From positions 2,557 through 10,906 of the forward strand of contig CAYJRR010000147.1 of assembly GCA_964372275.1 (NCBI GenBank): 8,350 nucleotides of DNA, given 5' to 3'. How positions within the stretch are numbered: the stretch's first letter is position 1; each line of letters starts with the position of its first letter. Shown here one piece after another: positions 1 through 7,467 of this stretch. The notes beneath the pieces are model-generated. The model had not been told where the DNA came from. It worked only from the letters and a program-made list of their open reading frames with translations, and did not search any database. The position numbers and the translations under genes are program-made. This stretch comes from CAYJRR01 sp964372275 [NCBI: uncultured bacterium] (GTDB taxonomy: Bacteria > CAYJRR01).

Positions 1-2
1 CG

Positions 3-464
3 CACCTCCCCGAGATCGCGGGGAGGCTCGTCCTCCACTGCGCCGAACAGCGGCCGGCGAAGATCGTGGTCGGGGGATCGCGCCTGCTGCGCGATCGGCT
101 GCTGCACCGCCTGCCGGCGGAGCTCCGCGTCCGGGCCGTCGACGTCGTTTCGCTCGAGCCGGGCACCCGCCTCGCCGAGGTCGGTCTCCGCGAACTGGAG
201 GAGACCCACGACGCGGCGCGGGGCGGACGCGACGGCGTCGCCGACGCGATCCGAACGGCGCTGGAGGACGGACCCGCGGCGGTGGGCTCCGGCGAGGTCG
301 GTCGCGCCGCCGCCGAAGGGCGGATCGCGACGTTCTTCGCCGCGCGCGAGCCCGACGCGGCGCTCGCGCGCGCGGTGATCGAACGGGGCGGCTCGATCGA
401 GCACGTTCCGCGCTCGGAGCTTCTGCGTCGATGCGGCGGCATGGCGGCGGCGCTCTTCTGGTGA
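3..464 (+). CDS. C-terminal part of a bacterial eRF1/Pelota-like (baeRF-type) protein, 5' truncated
   Basis: The reading frame is open from base 3 to the TGA at 462-464, giving 153 codons; the true start lies upstream of the window. The visible part reads like the last domain of the archaeo-eukaryotic release factor family found in bacteria. A strand-helix segment with KIVVGGSRLLRDRLL leads into LPAELRVRAVDVVSLE. A linker follows, then the typical 'G.AAVGSGEVGRAAAEGRIATFF' block, in which an eRF1 domain 3 protein places its '.G..eV..Al..gAv..ll' motif. It ends in a Gly-rich GGMAAALFW, matching the usual 'GGIAAlLRY'-like terminus. The peptidyl-hydrolysis GGQ-bearing domain, if present, would be in the missing upstream part. 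Bacterial members are proposed to act on ribosomes or in stress responses, but their roles are mostly unproven, so no specific function is assigned. Family assignment is by motif recognition only. Confidence 0.68.
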   Translation, partial: HLPEIAGRLVLHCAEQRPAKIVVGGSRLLRDRLLHRLPAELRVRAVDVVSLEPGTRLAEVGLRELEETHDAARGGRDGVADAIRTALEDGPAAVGSGEVGRAAAEGRIATFFAAREPDAALARAVIERGGSIEHVPRSELLRRCGGMAAALFW

Positions 465-469
465 CATCG

Positions 470-697
470 ATGGCCTCGAAGCGAACGACGGGAAGCGGGA
501 GGAGGAAGCGGAGGGACGGCGGTCCGCGTCAGGGGATCGCCGAAGCGGACCTGCCCCAGTTCGACGTCGACGACGAGACGGCGCCGCCCAAGCGTCCGCC
601 GGCGACTCCGGTTCCGAGGCCGCCGACCCGCCACCCGGGAGACGAGGTGCCGGCGCGCCTCCCGCAGCAGGTGGAGGAGCGCTTCTCGGTCACCTAG
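470..697 (+). CDS. Small basic/proline-rich hypothetical protein
   Basis: A 75-residue ORF begins at ATG 470 and ends with TAG at 695-697. The N-terminal 20 residues are strongly basic (KRTTGSGRRKRRDGG). A short acidic patch (FDVDDE) follows, then a Pro/Arg-rich stretch (PPKRPPATPVPRPP), and the protein ends VEERFSVT. It has no signal peptide or membrane segment and looks intrinsically disordered. An alternative GTG start at 461 overlaps the TGA of the preceding gene by four bases (GTGA), which would couple the two translationally. Neither start has a clear Shine-Dalgarno sequence. The frame keeps mostly G/C third positions, which supports coding, but GC-rich DNA makes long chance ORFs common. 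I do not recognise the family and assign no function. Confidence 0.45.
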   Translation: MASKRTTGSGRRKRRDGGPRQGIAEADLPQFDVDDETAPPKRPPATPVPRPPTRHPGDEVPARLPQQVEERFSVT

Positions 698-700
698 CCG

Positions 701-723
701 GGGGCGCGCGGCCGACGGCGCCC
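701..723. terminator. Possible GC-rich hairpin between convergent genes
   Basis: Between the end of the small plus-strand ORF and the end of the minus-strand secreted-protein gene, GGGCGC (702-707) is complementary to GCGCCC (718-723), with a 10-base loop. The stem is readable from both strands and sits at a convergent junction, where a bidirectional terminator would be expected. No T-tract follows on either side and short GC inverted repeats arise easily in DNA this GC-rich, so this is a weak call. Confidence 0.25.
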
Positions 724-733
724 GCCGAGCGCG

Positions 734-1504
734 TCACGGCTGCAGCAGGTCGTGCGTGCGGTCGAAGCCGGTCGCGCCGGCGCCGCCGGTCAGGAGGTGA
801 TTGCGCGAGACCGGCTCCCAGTTGCGGTAGACGATCCCATCGCTTCCCAGGAAGTCGACGTACGGCTTGAACTCGTAGGTGGCGTGGTGGCTCGAGCTGC
901 CGGTCCCCGCCCAGCAGGGGAAGGCGGCGAAGAAGCGGTGCCGGACCACCTGCTCGCCGTGACGGTCGACCGCCTCGCCGACCGCCACGAGCGCATCCTT
1001 CGGGATCGCGCGCGGCAGGCGGCTGTGGCCGCTGACGTGGAAACCGAACGACGAGGCCTCCGCCAGCGCGCCGGCGCGGGTCACCGTCTCGATCTCGGTG
1101 AGGCGGCACGGCGTGTCGCTGGAGCCGGTGATCCATCCTCCTTCCGGGTCCTGGGTGGCCAGCACCACGAAACGGTGCGCCAGCGGACCGGCGCCGGGCC
1201 CGCGCTCCGCGGCGATCCGGGCCTCGATCGCCGCGGTGCAGTCGAGGCGCCTCCAGGCCGGGTTGGCGCTGGGACCGATCTCGACGCAGGCGTCGAAGTC
1301 GAAGCCGGGCCCCGGTTGCATCATCGACGTCCGCTCCGCGCGCAGCACCCGGATGTCGGAGACGTGGTCCTGGTCGACCACCGTCTGCGCGAGCGACGCG
1401 AACGGGCCAGCCGCCGCCGACGCGCAGCCGTCGTCCGCCGAGACCGCGGGCGATGGAAGGAGCGCGATGGCTGCGACGAGAACGGGGAGCGCCGGGCGGT
1501 TCAT
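734..1504 (-). CDS. Secreted cysteine-containing protein of unknown function
   Basis: The 256-residue protein has a clear Sec signal peptide: MNRPALPVLVAAIALLPSPA followed by a likely VSA cleavage site before DDGC, about residue 23. The start chosen is ATG 1504, because it places this signal at the very N-terminus; a GTG at 1528 would add eight residues (MRCSTTRA). Neither start has a strong Shine-Dalgarno. The mature part has no membrane helix and carries five cysteines (residues 27, 73, 89, 133, 187), so disulfides are plausible, with one cysteine left unpaired. Aromatic and charged segments such as EASSFGFHVSGHSRLPRAIP (142-161) and HHATYEFKPYVDFLGSDGIVYRNWEP (206-231) suggest a folded beta-rich domain. 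I do not recognise the family. It is co-directional with the efflux operon but 153 bp downstream of it, so it may be read through from the operon or have its own promoter. A role as accessory factor or export cargo is only positional inference. Confidence 0.75.
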   Translation of the reverse strand: MNRPALPVLVAAIALLPSPAVSADDGCASAAAGPFASLAQTVVDQDHVSDIRVLRAERTSMMQPGPGFDFDACVEIGPSANPAWRRLDCTAAIEARIAAERGPGAGPLAHRFVVLATQDPEGGWITGSSDTPCRLTEIETVTRAGALAEASSFGFHVSGHSRLPRAIPKDALVAVGEAVDRHGEQVVRHRFFAAFPCWAGTGSSSHHATYEFKPYVDFLGSDGIVYRNWEPVSRNHLLTGGAGATGFDRTHDLLQP

Positions 1505-1657
1505 GGCCCGCGTCGTCGAGCAACGCACGTGCCACGGTCCGACGTACGGAATCGCTGGGGGTTCGGCGATCCGCCGGCGTGCGCGCCGTCGCAGGTGGGA
1601 CGCGCGAGGACCGAGCCCGGGAAACGCTTGCTCGAATCCGCTCCGAACATCCGATGC
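1505..1657. other. 153-bp gap between second permease and secreted-protein gene
   Basis: This region separates two co-directional minus-strand genes. On the minus strand I saw no convincing -35/-10 pair, no clear Shine-Dalgarno next to the downstream ATG and no hairpin followed by a T-tract. It is long enough to hold a promoter, so whether the secreted protein belongs to the same transcript is open. Confidence 0.5.
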
Positions 1658-2899
1658 TCAAGCGGCCCGGAGGGCGTCGACCGGCTCGAGGCGGGAGGCG
1701 AGCCAGGCCGGGTAGAGGCCGAAACCGATTCCGGTCGCCAGCGCGAAGAAGGCGGCGAGCGACGCGCCGCCGACCGAGACGGCGAGCCCGAAGGGGAACT
1801 GCGACGAGAGGAGCTTCACCGCCGCCACCGCCAGCAACGTCCCCACCACCGCGCCGATGCCGGTCAGGGTCGACGACTCGATCAGGAACTGCACCATCAC
1901 CTCGCCGTCGCGGGCGCCGACCGCCTTGCGGATCCCGATCTCGAACAGCCGCTCGTTCACCGCGATCAACATCAACGACAGGATCCCGATCCCGCCGACG
2001 AGCAGCGCCGTCCCGGCGATCGAACCCAGCACGATGTTGAAGTTGAGGAGCATCTTGTCGATCTCCTCCCGCTCGCGGAGCATCTGCTCGTCGACGTTCT
2101 CCACTTCGAAATCGGGAACATTGCGGTGTCGATTCGACAGCAGGTTCTCCGCACGAGAGACGATCGCCCCCATCGTCCCCTTCCGCTTCGCCTTGATCGC
2201 CATGGTGACGACCGGGCGCGGGCCCACCAGGTACTGGCGCGCGGTGGAGATCGGAACGTAGACGGTGCTGGCGCCGAAGAAGCCGCCTCCGGGACCGCCG
2301 TGCATTCCGGGCGGGAGGTCGGGCTTGGCGAGCACCCCGACGACCCGGAAGCGCAGACCCTCGATCGGAAGCTCCTTCCCCACCGCCTCCTCGTTCGGGA
2401 ACAGGTCGCGCGCCACCTCGTAGCCGAGCACGGCGACCGGGTTGCTGCCTTCGACGTCGGCCGGGACGAGGAGCCGCCCGCGGTCGACGTCGAAGTTCCG
2501 GACGTCGAAGTAGGTCTCGTTCACCGCCTCGATCTGCACCCAGGATCGCGTCGTCCCCCGCACCACCTCGCGCATCGTCGTCGCGTTCGGCGAGACGAGC
2601 GCCTCCTCCCCGAGGAGGTGGGCTACCGCCTCGGCGTCCTCCACCGAGAGCCCGCGCGAGGCGCGATTCCAGGCGGTCCGCTCGTCGCGCTCGAGCCCGC
2701 GCGGCGTGATGAAGGCGCTCCCGTCGAGGCCGATCGTCTCGAACACCCCGGAGATGGCGTTTCGTACCCCCTGCACGATCGAGAACATGGCGTTGATCGA
2801 AAACGTCCCGAGGACGATCCCAGTCAGCGTCAGCGCGGAGCGGAGCTTGTGTCCCCAGATCTCCGAGAGCCCTCCGCGCAGGTTTTCACCGAAGACCAC
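1658..2899 (-). CDS. ABC transporter permease, MacB/FtsX family (second of a tandem pair)
   Basis: The 413-residue inner-membrane permease has the MacB/FtsX topology. A cytoplasmic amphipathic N-terminus (ENLRGGLSEIWGHKLRSALT) leads into a first membrane helix (about residues 23-43). A large periplasmic domain (about 50-285) follows, then three C-terminal helices (about 288-312, 338-362, 377-400). Family hallmarks are the RHRNVPDFEVENVDEQM segment near residues 257-273, the cytoplasmic coupling motif [11 protein letters not shown] (320-330) and the terminal YPAWLASRLEPVDALRAA. It has no ATPase domain. The start is GTG 2899: AGGAA (2910-2906), overlapping the TAG of the upstream permease, lies six bases before it, so translation is probably coupled. 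A Gly-rich loop (PPGMHGGPGGGFFGA, 196-210) sits in the periplasmic domain. Length is normal for stand-alone MacB-type permeases. It most likely pairs with the first permease and uses the ATPase encoded two genes upstream. Confidence 0.9.
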   Translation of the reverse strand: MVFGENLRGGLSEIWGHKLRSALTLTGIVLGTFSINAMFSIVQGVRNAISGVFETIGLDGSAFITPRGLERDERTAWNRASRGLSVEDAEAVAHLLGEEALVSPNATTMREVVRGTTRSWVQIEAVNETYFDVRNFDVDRGRLLVPADVEGSNPVAVLGYEVARDLFPNEEAVGKELPIEGLRFRVVGVLAKPDLPPGMHGGPGGGFFGASTVYVPISTARQYLVGPRPVVTMAIKAKRKGTMGAIVSRAENLLSNRHRNVPDFEVENVDEQMLREREEIDKMLLNFNIVLGSIAGTALLVGGIGILSLMLIAVNERLFEIGIRKAVGARDGEVMVQFLIESSTLTGIGAVVGTLLAVAAVKLLSSQFPFGLAVSVGGASLAAFFALATGIGFGLYPAWLASRLEPVDALRAA

Positions 2900-2908
2900 G
2901 CGCCGTTC

Positions 2909-4186
2909 CTATTCGTAGCGGAGCGCCACCACCGGATCGAGCCGCGCCGCGCGGATCGCCGGGTAGACGCCGAAGACCAGCCCCACCGTCATCGAGACCC
3001 CGACCCCGAGGGCCATCACCCACGGCGAAAGGGTCAGCTTCTGCTCCATCATGCGGCTCACGATCCCGGCCACCCCCGAGCCGAGGAGCGCCCCGCCGGC
3101 GCCGCCGAGTCCCGCCACGATCACGCTCTCGGTAAGGAACTGGAGGAAGATCTCCGAGTTCCGCGCCCCGACCGCCTTGCGGATCCCCACCTCACGGATG
3201 CGCTGCGTGAGCGAGGCGAGGAGGATGTTCATCACCACGATCCCGCCGACGAGGAGGCTGATCGCGCCGGCCCCGCCGATTGCAGCCTCGTACATCACCC
3301 CCCGCTCCTCCCACTCGGCGAGCCGCTCGGCGCGGTCGAGGATGGCGTAGTTGCGCACTCCGCGGTGACGCTTGACCAGCGCGTCGTCGAGCGCGCGCTT
3401 CACCGGCTTGACCGACTCCAGGTCGGGGGCGCGCACCGCGATCGACCCCACGTCGCGCCCGCCGACCTCGCGCGCGAGCATCGCGGTGAGCGGCACGTAG
3501 GCCAGCTCGTTCATCCAGGCGAGCCAGTTGTTCTGGTCCTCGGAGCGCTTGTAGACCTTCTCCTTCAGCACGCCGACCACCCGGTAGCGACGGTGGGCGC
3601 GTGCCGGGGGCGCGCCGGCCCCCGCCCGCTCGCCGCCGGGGGCGCGCAGCGTGACGTCGCGGCCGAGAGCATTGCCGTTGCCGAACAGCGTCTCCTTCAA
3701 GCCAGAGCCGAGGACGATCACCGGCTCGCTCCCCTCGAGGTCGGAGGCCGACAGGAACCGCCCCTCCGCGACCGACAACAGCTTCATCGCCGCGTGCTCG
3801 GCCGTCACCCCCCAGACCCGGGCTTCGTCCCGCCCTTCCGGCGTGGTCAGCTCGCGGTTCACCACCCGCGTGGCGGTCACGACCGCTCCGAGCGGTTCCA
3901 CCGCGGCGCGGACGGCCTCGACGTCCTCCAGTACGACGCCGAACGGGAGCTGCTCGCGCGCGAACATCCGCACCCGCCCCCCTTCGTCCTTGCGCACCTC
4001 GAGGGTGGTGACCCCGCCGGTCGCCTGCATGAACTCGCGGTCCTCCTCGCGCCCGCCGATCAGGAGGGCGATCGTCACGATCACCGACGCCGAGCCGAGG
4101 AGGATCCCGAGCGTCTGCAGGACGGTGCGGGTCTTGTAGGCCCACATGTCGAGCAGCCCGTCGCGGATCGGCTCCAGGACGATCAC
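2909..4186 (-). CDS. ABC transporter permease, MacB/FtsX family (first of a tandem pair)
   Basis: This 425-residue inner-membrane permease has the four-helix MacB/FtsX layout. The N-terminal [20 protein letters not shown] is followed by helix 1 (about 24-45), a periplasmic domain (about 48-300), and helices 2-4 (about 301-326, 350-376, 388-410). Between helices 2 and 3 lies [12 protein letters not shown] (331-342), the cytoplasmic segment that couples to the ATPase, and the protein ends [18 protein letters not shown]. The start is GTG 4186, whose last two bases are part of the ATPase gene's TGA (GTGA, 4-nt overlap), a classic translational coupling arrangement. A low-complexity Gly/Ala/Pro/Arg insertion (181-200) interrupts the periplasmic domain just before YRVVGVL and has no counterpart in the neighbouring permease. 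Despite the shared fold the two permeases differ greatly outside the conserved motifs, which argues for two specialised halves of a heterodimer rather than a recent duplication. Confidence 0.9.
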   Translation of the reverse strand: MIVLEPIRDGLLDMWAYKTRTVLQTLGILLGSASVIVTIALLIGGREEDREFMQATGGVTTLEVRKDEGGRVRMFAREQLPFGVVLEDVEAVRAAVEPLGAVVTATRVVNRELTTPEGRDEARVWGVTAEHAAMKLLSVAEGRFLSASDLEGSEPVIVLGSGLKETLFGNGNALGRDVTLRAPGGERAGAGAPPARAHRRYRVVGVLKEKVYKRSEDQNNWLAWMNELAYVPLTAMLAREVGGRDVGSIAVRAPDLESVKPVKRALDDALVKRHRGVRNYAILDRAERLAEWEERGVMYEAAIGGAGAISLLVGGIVVMNILLASLTQRIREVGIRKAVGARNSEIFLQFLTESVIVAGLGGAGGALLGSGVAGIVSRMMEQKLTLSPWVMALGVGVSMTVGLVFGVYPAIRAARLDPVVALRYE

Positions 4187-4887
4187 GCCGGACCCGCGCC
4201 GACGGCCTCGCGGCGCGGCTCCTCGGAGATGCGTCCGTCGACGACGCGGATGGTGCGGCGGGCGTGGGCGGCGATGTCGGCCTCGTGCGTGACGAGCAGG
4301 ACGGTGTGCCCTTCGGCGTTGAGCTCGTCGAAGAGAAGCATCACGTCCTCCCCCGACTTGGAGTCGAGGTTGCCGGTCGGCTCGTCCGCCAGGAGCAGGC
4401 TGGGCCGGTTGACGAGCGCCCGCGCGATGGCGACCCGCTGCCGCTGGCCGCCCGACAGCTCCGCCGGCCGGTGGCGCGCGCGGTCGGTGAGCCCCACCCG
4501 CTCCAGGGCCGCCTCGGCGCGCGCGCGCCGATCCTTGGAGGAGAGGCCCGCGTAGAGCATCGGAAGCTCGACGTTGCGCAGCACGTTGGCGCGCGGCAGC
4601 AGGTTGAACGACTGGAAGACGAAACCGATCTCGCGGCCGCGCACCCGGGCGAGCTCCCCCTTCCGCATGGTGGTGACGTCCTGCCCGTTGAGGCGGAAGC
4701 GGCCGGTGGTCGGCTTGTCGAGCAGCCCGAGGATGTGCATCAGGGTGCTCTTCCCCGATCCGGAGGGGCCCATGATCGCCACGTACTCGCCGCGGTCGAT
4801 GGAGAGCGTGACGCCGCGCAGCGCCTCCACCTGGATCTTCCCCAGGCGGTAGACCTTGGTGACGTCCGTCGTTTCGATCAGCGCCAT
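4183..4887 (-). CDS. ABC transporter ATP-binding protein, MacB/LolD type
   Basis: This 234-residue stand-alone ATPase carries every catalytic motif of an ABC nucleotide-binding domain: Walker [10 protein letters not shown] (40-48), Q-loop Gln92 in [11 protein letters not shown], signature LSGGQRQR (144-151), Walker B LLLADEP (164-170) followed by the D-loop GNLDS, and the switch His201 in LVTHE. The [24 protein letters not shown] segment and the '[11 protein letters not shown]' context are typical of the MacB/LolD/FtsE-like subfamily that energises FtsX-fold permeases. It should bind the coupling segments of the two permeases encoded immediately downstream, on the cytoplasmic face of the inner membrane. 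The start is ATG 4887. GAGGAGA (4911-4905) is 17 bases upstream, with a small inverted repeat between the two that could shorten the effective spacing. The 3' end overlaps the next gene by four bases. The C-terminal tail (about 219-234) is short and ordinary. Confidence 0.93.
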   Translation of the reverse strand: MALIETTDVTKVYRLGKIQVEALRGVTLSIDRGEYVAIMGPSGSGKSTLMHILGLLDKPTTGRFRLNGQDVTTMRKGELARVRGREIGFVFQSFNLLPRANVLRNVELPMLYAGLSSKDRRARAEAALERVGLTDRARHRPAELSGGQRQRVAIARALVNRPSLLLADEPTGNLDSKSGEDVMLLFDELNAEGHTVLLVTHEADIAAHARRTIRVVDGRISEEPRREAVGAGPA

Positions 4888-4931
4888 CGTTTCGCCCGTC
4901 GGGCTCTCCTCGGGGACTCCCCGCACGCCCG

Positions 4932-6134
4932 CTACCGCCTGCGCCGCCGCCGCTGCTGGCGGTCGTCTTCCTTCTGCTCGTCGAGGAACGCCTGCGGGCT
5001 TTCCAGGGCGATGTCGGCCCCGACGTCGAGTCCCGACGGGATCTCGACCCACTCCAGCGACACCAGCCCCGGCTTCACCGGGAAGCGGTCGGGCGCTCCG
5101 TCCTGGATGCGCCAGACGACGTCCTCCCCCTTGTCCTTGAACAGCGCCTGGACCGGAATCCGCACCACGTCCTTCTTCTCGTCGCCGCGGATGTCGACGT
5201 TGGCCGTCATCCCCGGACGCAGCGGCCCGGCGTCCCCCTTGAAGCGGATCTCGACGTCGAACCCGCGCACCTCCCCCTGCTGGCGCGCCGACGGCGAAAT
5301 CGTCGCCACCTCCCCTTCGAACTCGCGGCCCCGGAAGGCGTCGACGGTGATCTTCACCGGCAATCCGACGGAGATCTTCCCCAGGTCGATCTCGTTGATG
5401 AAGGCGTCGACCTTGAGCGCCGCGGCGTCGGCCAGGTCGAACAGCACCGTGCCGGCGTTGAAGCCGGAGACGCCGCTGGTGACGACGTCGCCGATCTCCA
5501 CCTTCTTCTCCAGCACCGTCCCCGCGGACGGGGCGACGACGTTGAAGGTCCGCAGTCCCGAGGCGGCGCTCCCCATCGGGACGCCGGCCTGGGCAAGCGC
5601 CGAGCGCTGGGAGACGGCAGAGGCGTGGTGGATTTCCGCCTCGCGCAGCCGCTTCTCCGCCGCCTTCACCTGGTCGGCGGAGGCGAACCCCTTCCCCGAC
5701 AGGGCCATCGCGTTCTCGTAGTCGACCTTCGCGTCCTTGAGCTCGAGCGCCGCCGTCTCGACGCCGCTGGCGATCGCCGACAGCTCCCGCAACTGGTCGA
5801 CCCCCGGCTCGAGCTGCGCCAGCGGCTGGCCGGCGCGCACCGCGTCCCCCTCTTTCACCAGCAACCGGACGACGCGTCCCGACAGGACGCTCTTCACGGC
5901 AACGCTCGTCACCGGCGCCAGCGTCCCGACTTCGGGAAGGACGACGGCGACGTCCCCTTTTTCGACCTTGCCGGTCTTGAGGTCCTTGTACTCCCCCTTC
6001 GCCACGCCGGCCGGCTTGTGGGCGGCGCCCGGCCCTTCGGCGGCGTGCGCGTCCTTCTCGCCGCCGCCGTGGCACCCGGCGGCGAGGAGAAGGACCGCGA
6101 AGAAGGGGATCGGGGCGCGTCTACTCGGTCTCAA
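4932..6134 (-). CDS. HlyD/MacA-family periplasmic adaptor, lipoprotein
   Basis: This 400-residue membrane-fusion protein would bridge the inner-membrane permease to the outer-membrane channel. The N-terminus [20 protein letters not shown] then Cys21 is a lipoprotein signal (AAGC, with Ala at -3), so the protein is probably lipid-anchored in the inner-membrane outer leaflet. A split biotinyl-lipoyl-like domain occupies about 85-110 ([20 protein letters not shown]) and 198-221 ([18 protein letters not shown]). The two halves flank an alpha-helical hairpin (about 112-182) that would contact TolC. A beta-barrel domain (about 238-300), the [11 protein letters not shown] motif (305-315) and a membrane-proximal domain (about 322-385) follow. 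The frame is open much further upstream, but that part is antisense-style overlap with the TolC gene. TTG 6134 is chosen because GGGGGAG lies four bases before it and it begins exactly at the signal peptide. It overlaps the TolC gene by 14 bases. The C-terminus ends in six consecutive arginines. Confidence 0.9.
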   Translation of the reverse strand: MRPSRRAPIPFFAVLLLAAGCHGGGEKDAHAAEGPGAAHKPAGVAKGEYKDLKTGKVEKGDVAVVLPEVGTLAPVTSVAVKSVLSGRVVRLLVKEGDAVRAGQPLAQLEPGVDQLRELSAIASGVETAALELKDAKVDYENAMALSGKGFASADQVKAAEKRLREAEIHHASAVSQRSALAQAGVPMGSAASGLRTFNVVAPSAGTVLEKKVEIGDVVTSGVSGFNAGTVLFDLADAAALKVDAFINEIDLGKISVGLPVKITVDAFRGREFEGEVATISPSARQQGEVRGFDVEIRFKGDAGPLRPGMTANVDIRGDEKKDVVRIPVQALFKDKGEDVVWRIQDGAPDRFPVKPGLVSLEWVEIPSGLDVGADIALESPQAFLDEQKEDDRQQRRRRRR

Positions 6135-7467
6135 GCGGCTCCCCCATCTCGTAGCGGAGGTTCCAGTTCGCGATCCGGTGCCCGACGTCGGCCTTGGCGG
6201 CGTCGAGCTCCGCCTCGGCCAGCGCGACCTCGGCGTCGATCCGTTCGGTCTGCGTGGCGACGCCGAGGCGGTAGCGTTCCGCCGTCGACTCGTAGTTGCG
6301 GCGGGCCGCCTGCCGGCTCTTGTCCAGCGCGGCCATGAGCTCGGCGGCGCGGTCGACGTCGAGCAGCGCCCGCTCCAGGTCGAGGGAGATCGCCACCTTG
6401 GTCTGGTCGGCGGCGATCTCCGCGGCCCGCACCTCGGCCCGGGCGCCCTTGGCGCGGTAGGCGTTGGTGAACAGGTCGGAGAACTGCACGTCGAGGCGCC
6501 CCCCGTAGCTGGTCGAGCGGTCGAAGGCGTCGAAGCGGGAGGCGTCGAGGACGCGGTTGTAGCGGGCGTAGAGCGAGAGGGTCGGCAGGAACCGCCGGTC
6601 GACGCGGGCGCGGTCGACACGGACCGCCGCGGCGTCGACCTCCGCGGCCCGGAGGTCGGCGCGGCGGGCGAGCGCGGAACGGACCAGCTCGTCCGCCGCT
6701 CGACCGGCGCGCGGATCGACCGGCGGAGGGGGGGATGCGATGGCGAAGTCGGCGGGCAGCTCGTGGCCGATCACCTGCATCAGCGTGGAGCGTGCGACGC
6801 GCGCGCCGTTCGACGCCTCGACCCGGGACGCTTCGCTCGCGGCGACCCCCGCCTCGGCGCGGATCAGTTCGTAGTCGGCCCGCTTTCCCGCCGCGATCAG
6901 GGCCCGCGATTCGTTCCGGTGCTGTTCGCGCCGGAGGAGGTCCTGCCGCGCGAGGTGCAGGACGGCGTCCGCCTCCACCACGCGCAGGTAGGCGCGGGCG
7001 ACGTCTCGGACCACCTGCCGGCGCGCCGTCTCGTTCGCCGCAGACGAGCGGGCGAGCCCGAGCGTCGCCGCCTTCAGGTCGAGCCGGCGCGTGGACGAGA
7101 GGAGCACGTAGCTCGCGGTCAGGTCGGCGTCGAACGCCTCCCCGGAAAGCTCCTCGTCGTCGATCCCGGCGCCGTAGACGTAATCGGGATTGAGCATCCG
7201 CTGGTAGGCGTTGCCGGCGACCGACGCCGACAGATCGGGCAGGAACGCCGTCCGGGCCTCCCCGACGCGCGCGCGCGCGGCCGCCTCCCGCTCGCTCGCG
7301 ATCCGTGCCGGAAAGGCGTGCCGAAGCGCCAACGCGATCGCGTCGCGCAGTTCGACCGTCACCGGCGGACTCGTCGAGGTCGCGGAGTCGGCGGCGGACG
7401 ACGGAGGCGCGGCGAGCGCGAGGGCCGCCCATGTCACCAGCCACGCGACCTCGCCCACCCGAATCAC
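6121..7467 (-). CDS. TolC-family outer-membrane efflux protein
   Basis: From the chosen start this is a 448-residue outer-membrane channel subunit. A signal peptide (MIRVGEVAWLVTWAALALAA, cleavage near SSA-AD, residue 25-26) is followed by the two-repeat TolC structure. Repeat one begins LRDAIALALRHAFP (40-53) with ARTAFLPDLSASVAG (71-85); repeat two has RVDRRFLPTLSLYARYN (288-304). Long Ala/Arg/Glu-rich helices (about 135-230 and 335-435) would form the periplasmic tunnel. The ending RYRLGVATQTERIDAEVALAEAE (398-420) is a strong family signature. The protein would trimerise in the outer membrane and receive substrate from the adaptor encoded next. GTG 7467 is preferred because it puts the signal peptide at the N-terminus and has AAAGGGA four bases upstream. 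In-frame ATGs at 7530 and 7521 would add 21 or 18 residues containing acidic residues ahead of the signal. It is the first gene of the minus-strand cluster. Confidence 0.9.
   Translation of the reverse strand: MIRVGEVAWLVTWAALALAAPPSSAADSATSTSPPVTVELRDAIALALRHAFPARIASEREAAARARVGEARTAFLPDLSASVAGNAYQRMLNPDYVYGAGIDDEELSGEAFDADLTASYVLLSSTRRLDLKAATLGLARSSAANETARRQVVRDVARAYLRVVEADAVLHLARQDLLRREQHRNESRALIAAGKRADYELIRAEAGVAASEASRVEASNGARVARSTLMQVIGHELPADFAIASPPPPVDPRAGRAADELVRSALARRADLRAAEVDAAAVRVDRARVDRRFLPTLSLYARYNRVLDASRFDAFDRSTSYGGRLDVQFSDLFTNAYRAKGARAEVRAAEIAADQTKVAISLDLERALLDVDRAAELMAALDKSRQAARRNYESTAERYRLGVATQTERIDAEVALAEAELDAAKADVGHRIANWNLRYEMGEPLETE

Noticed and set aside
690-1661. Minus-strand 323-codon frame overlapping the secreted-protein gene
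   Set aside because: The product is Arg/Pro-rich low-complexity in a different frame. The overlapping 734-1504 frame has a proper signal peptide and protein-like composition.
752-4555. Very long plus-strand open frame (1267 codons) antisense to the secreted-protein, both permease genes and part of the ATPase gene
   Set aside because: It is a codon-bias shadow: high third-position GC in the minus-strand genes removes stops from the antisense frame. Its translation is low-complexity His/Arg/Asp/Pro-rich with no domain, while the opposite strand encodes clear families.
4264-5721. Plus-strand open frame of 485 codons antisense to the ATPase and adaptor genes
   Set aside because: The opposite strand carries intact Walker motifs and an HlyD-like fold; the antisense product has no recognisable features.
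6135-6620. N-terminal extension of the adaptor reading frame into the TolC gene
   Set aside because: The extension is Ser/Thr/Pro/Arg-rich out-of-frame translation of the TolC gene and would bury the lipoprotein signal peptide. TTG 6134 with a good Shine-Dalgarno explains the real start.
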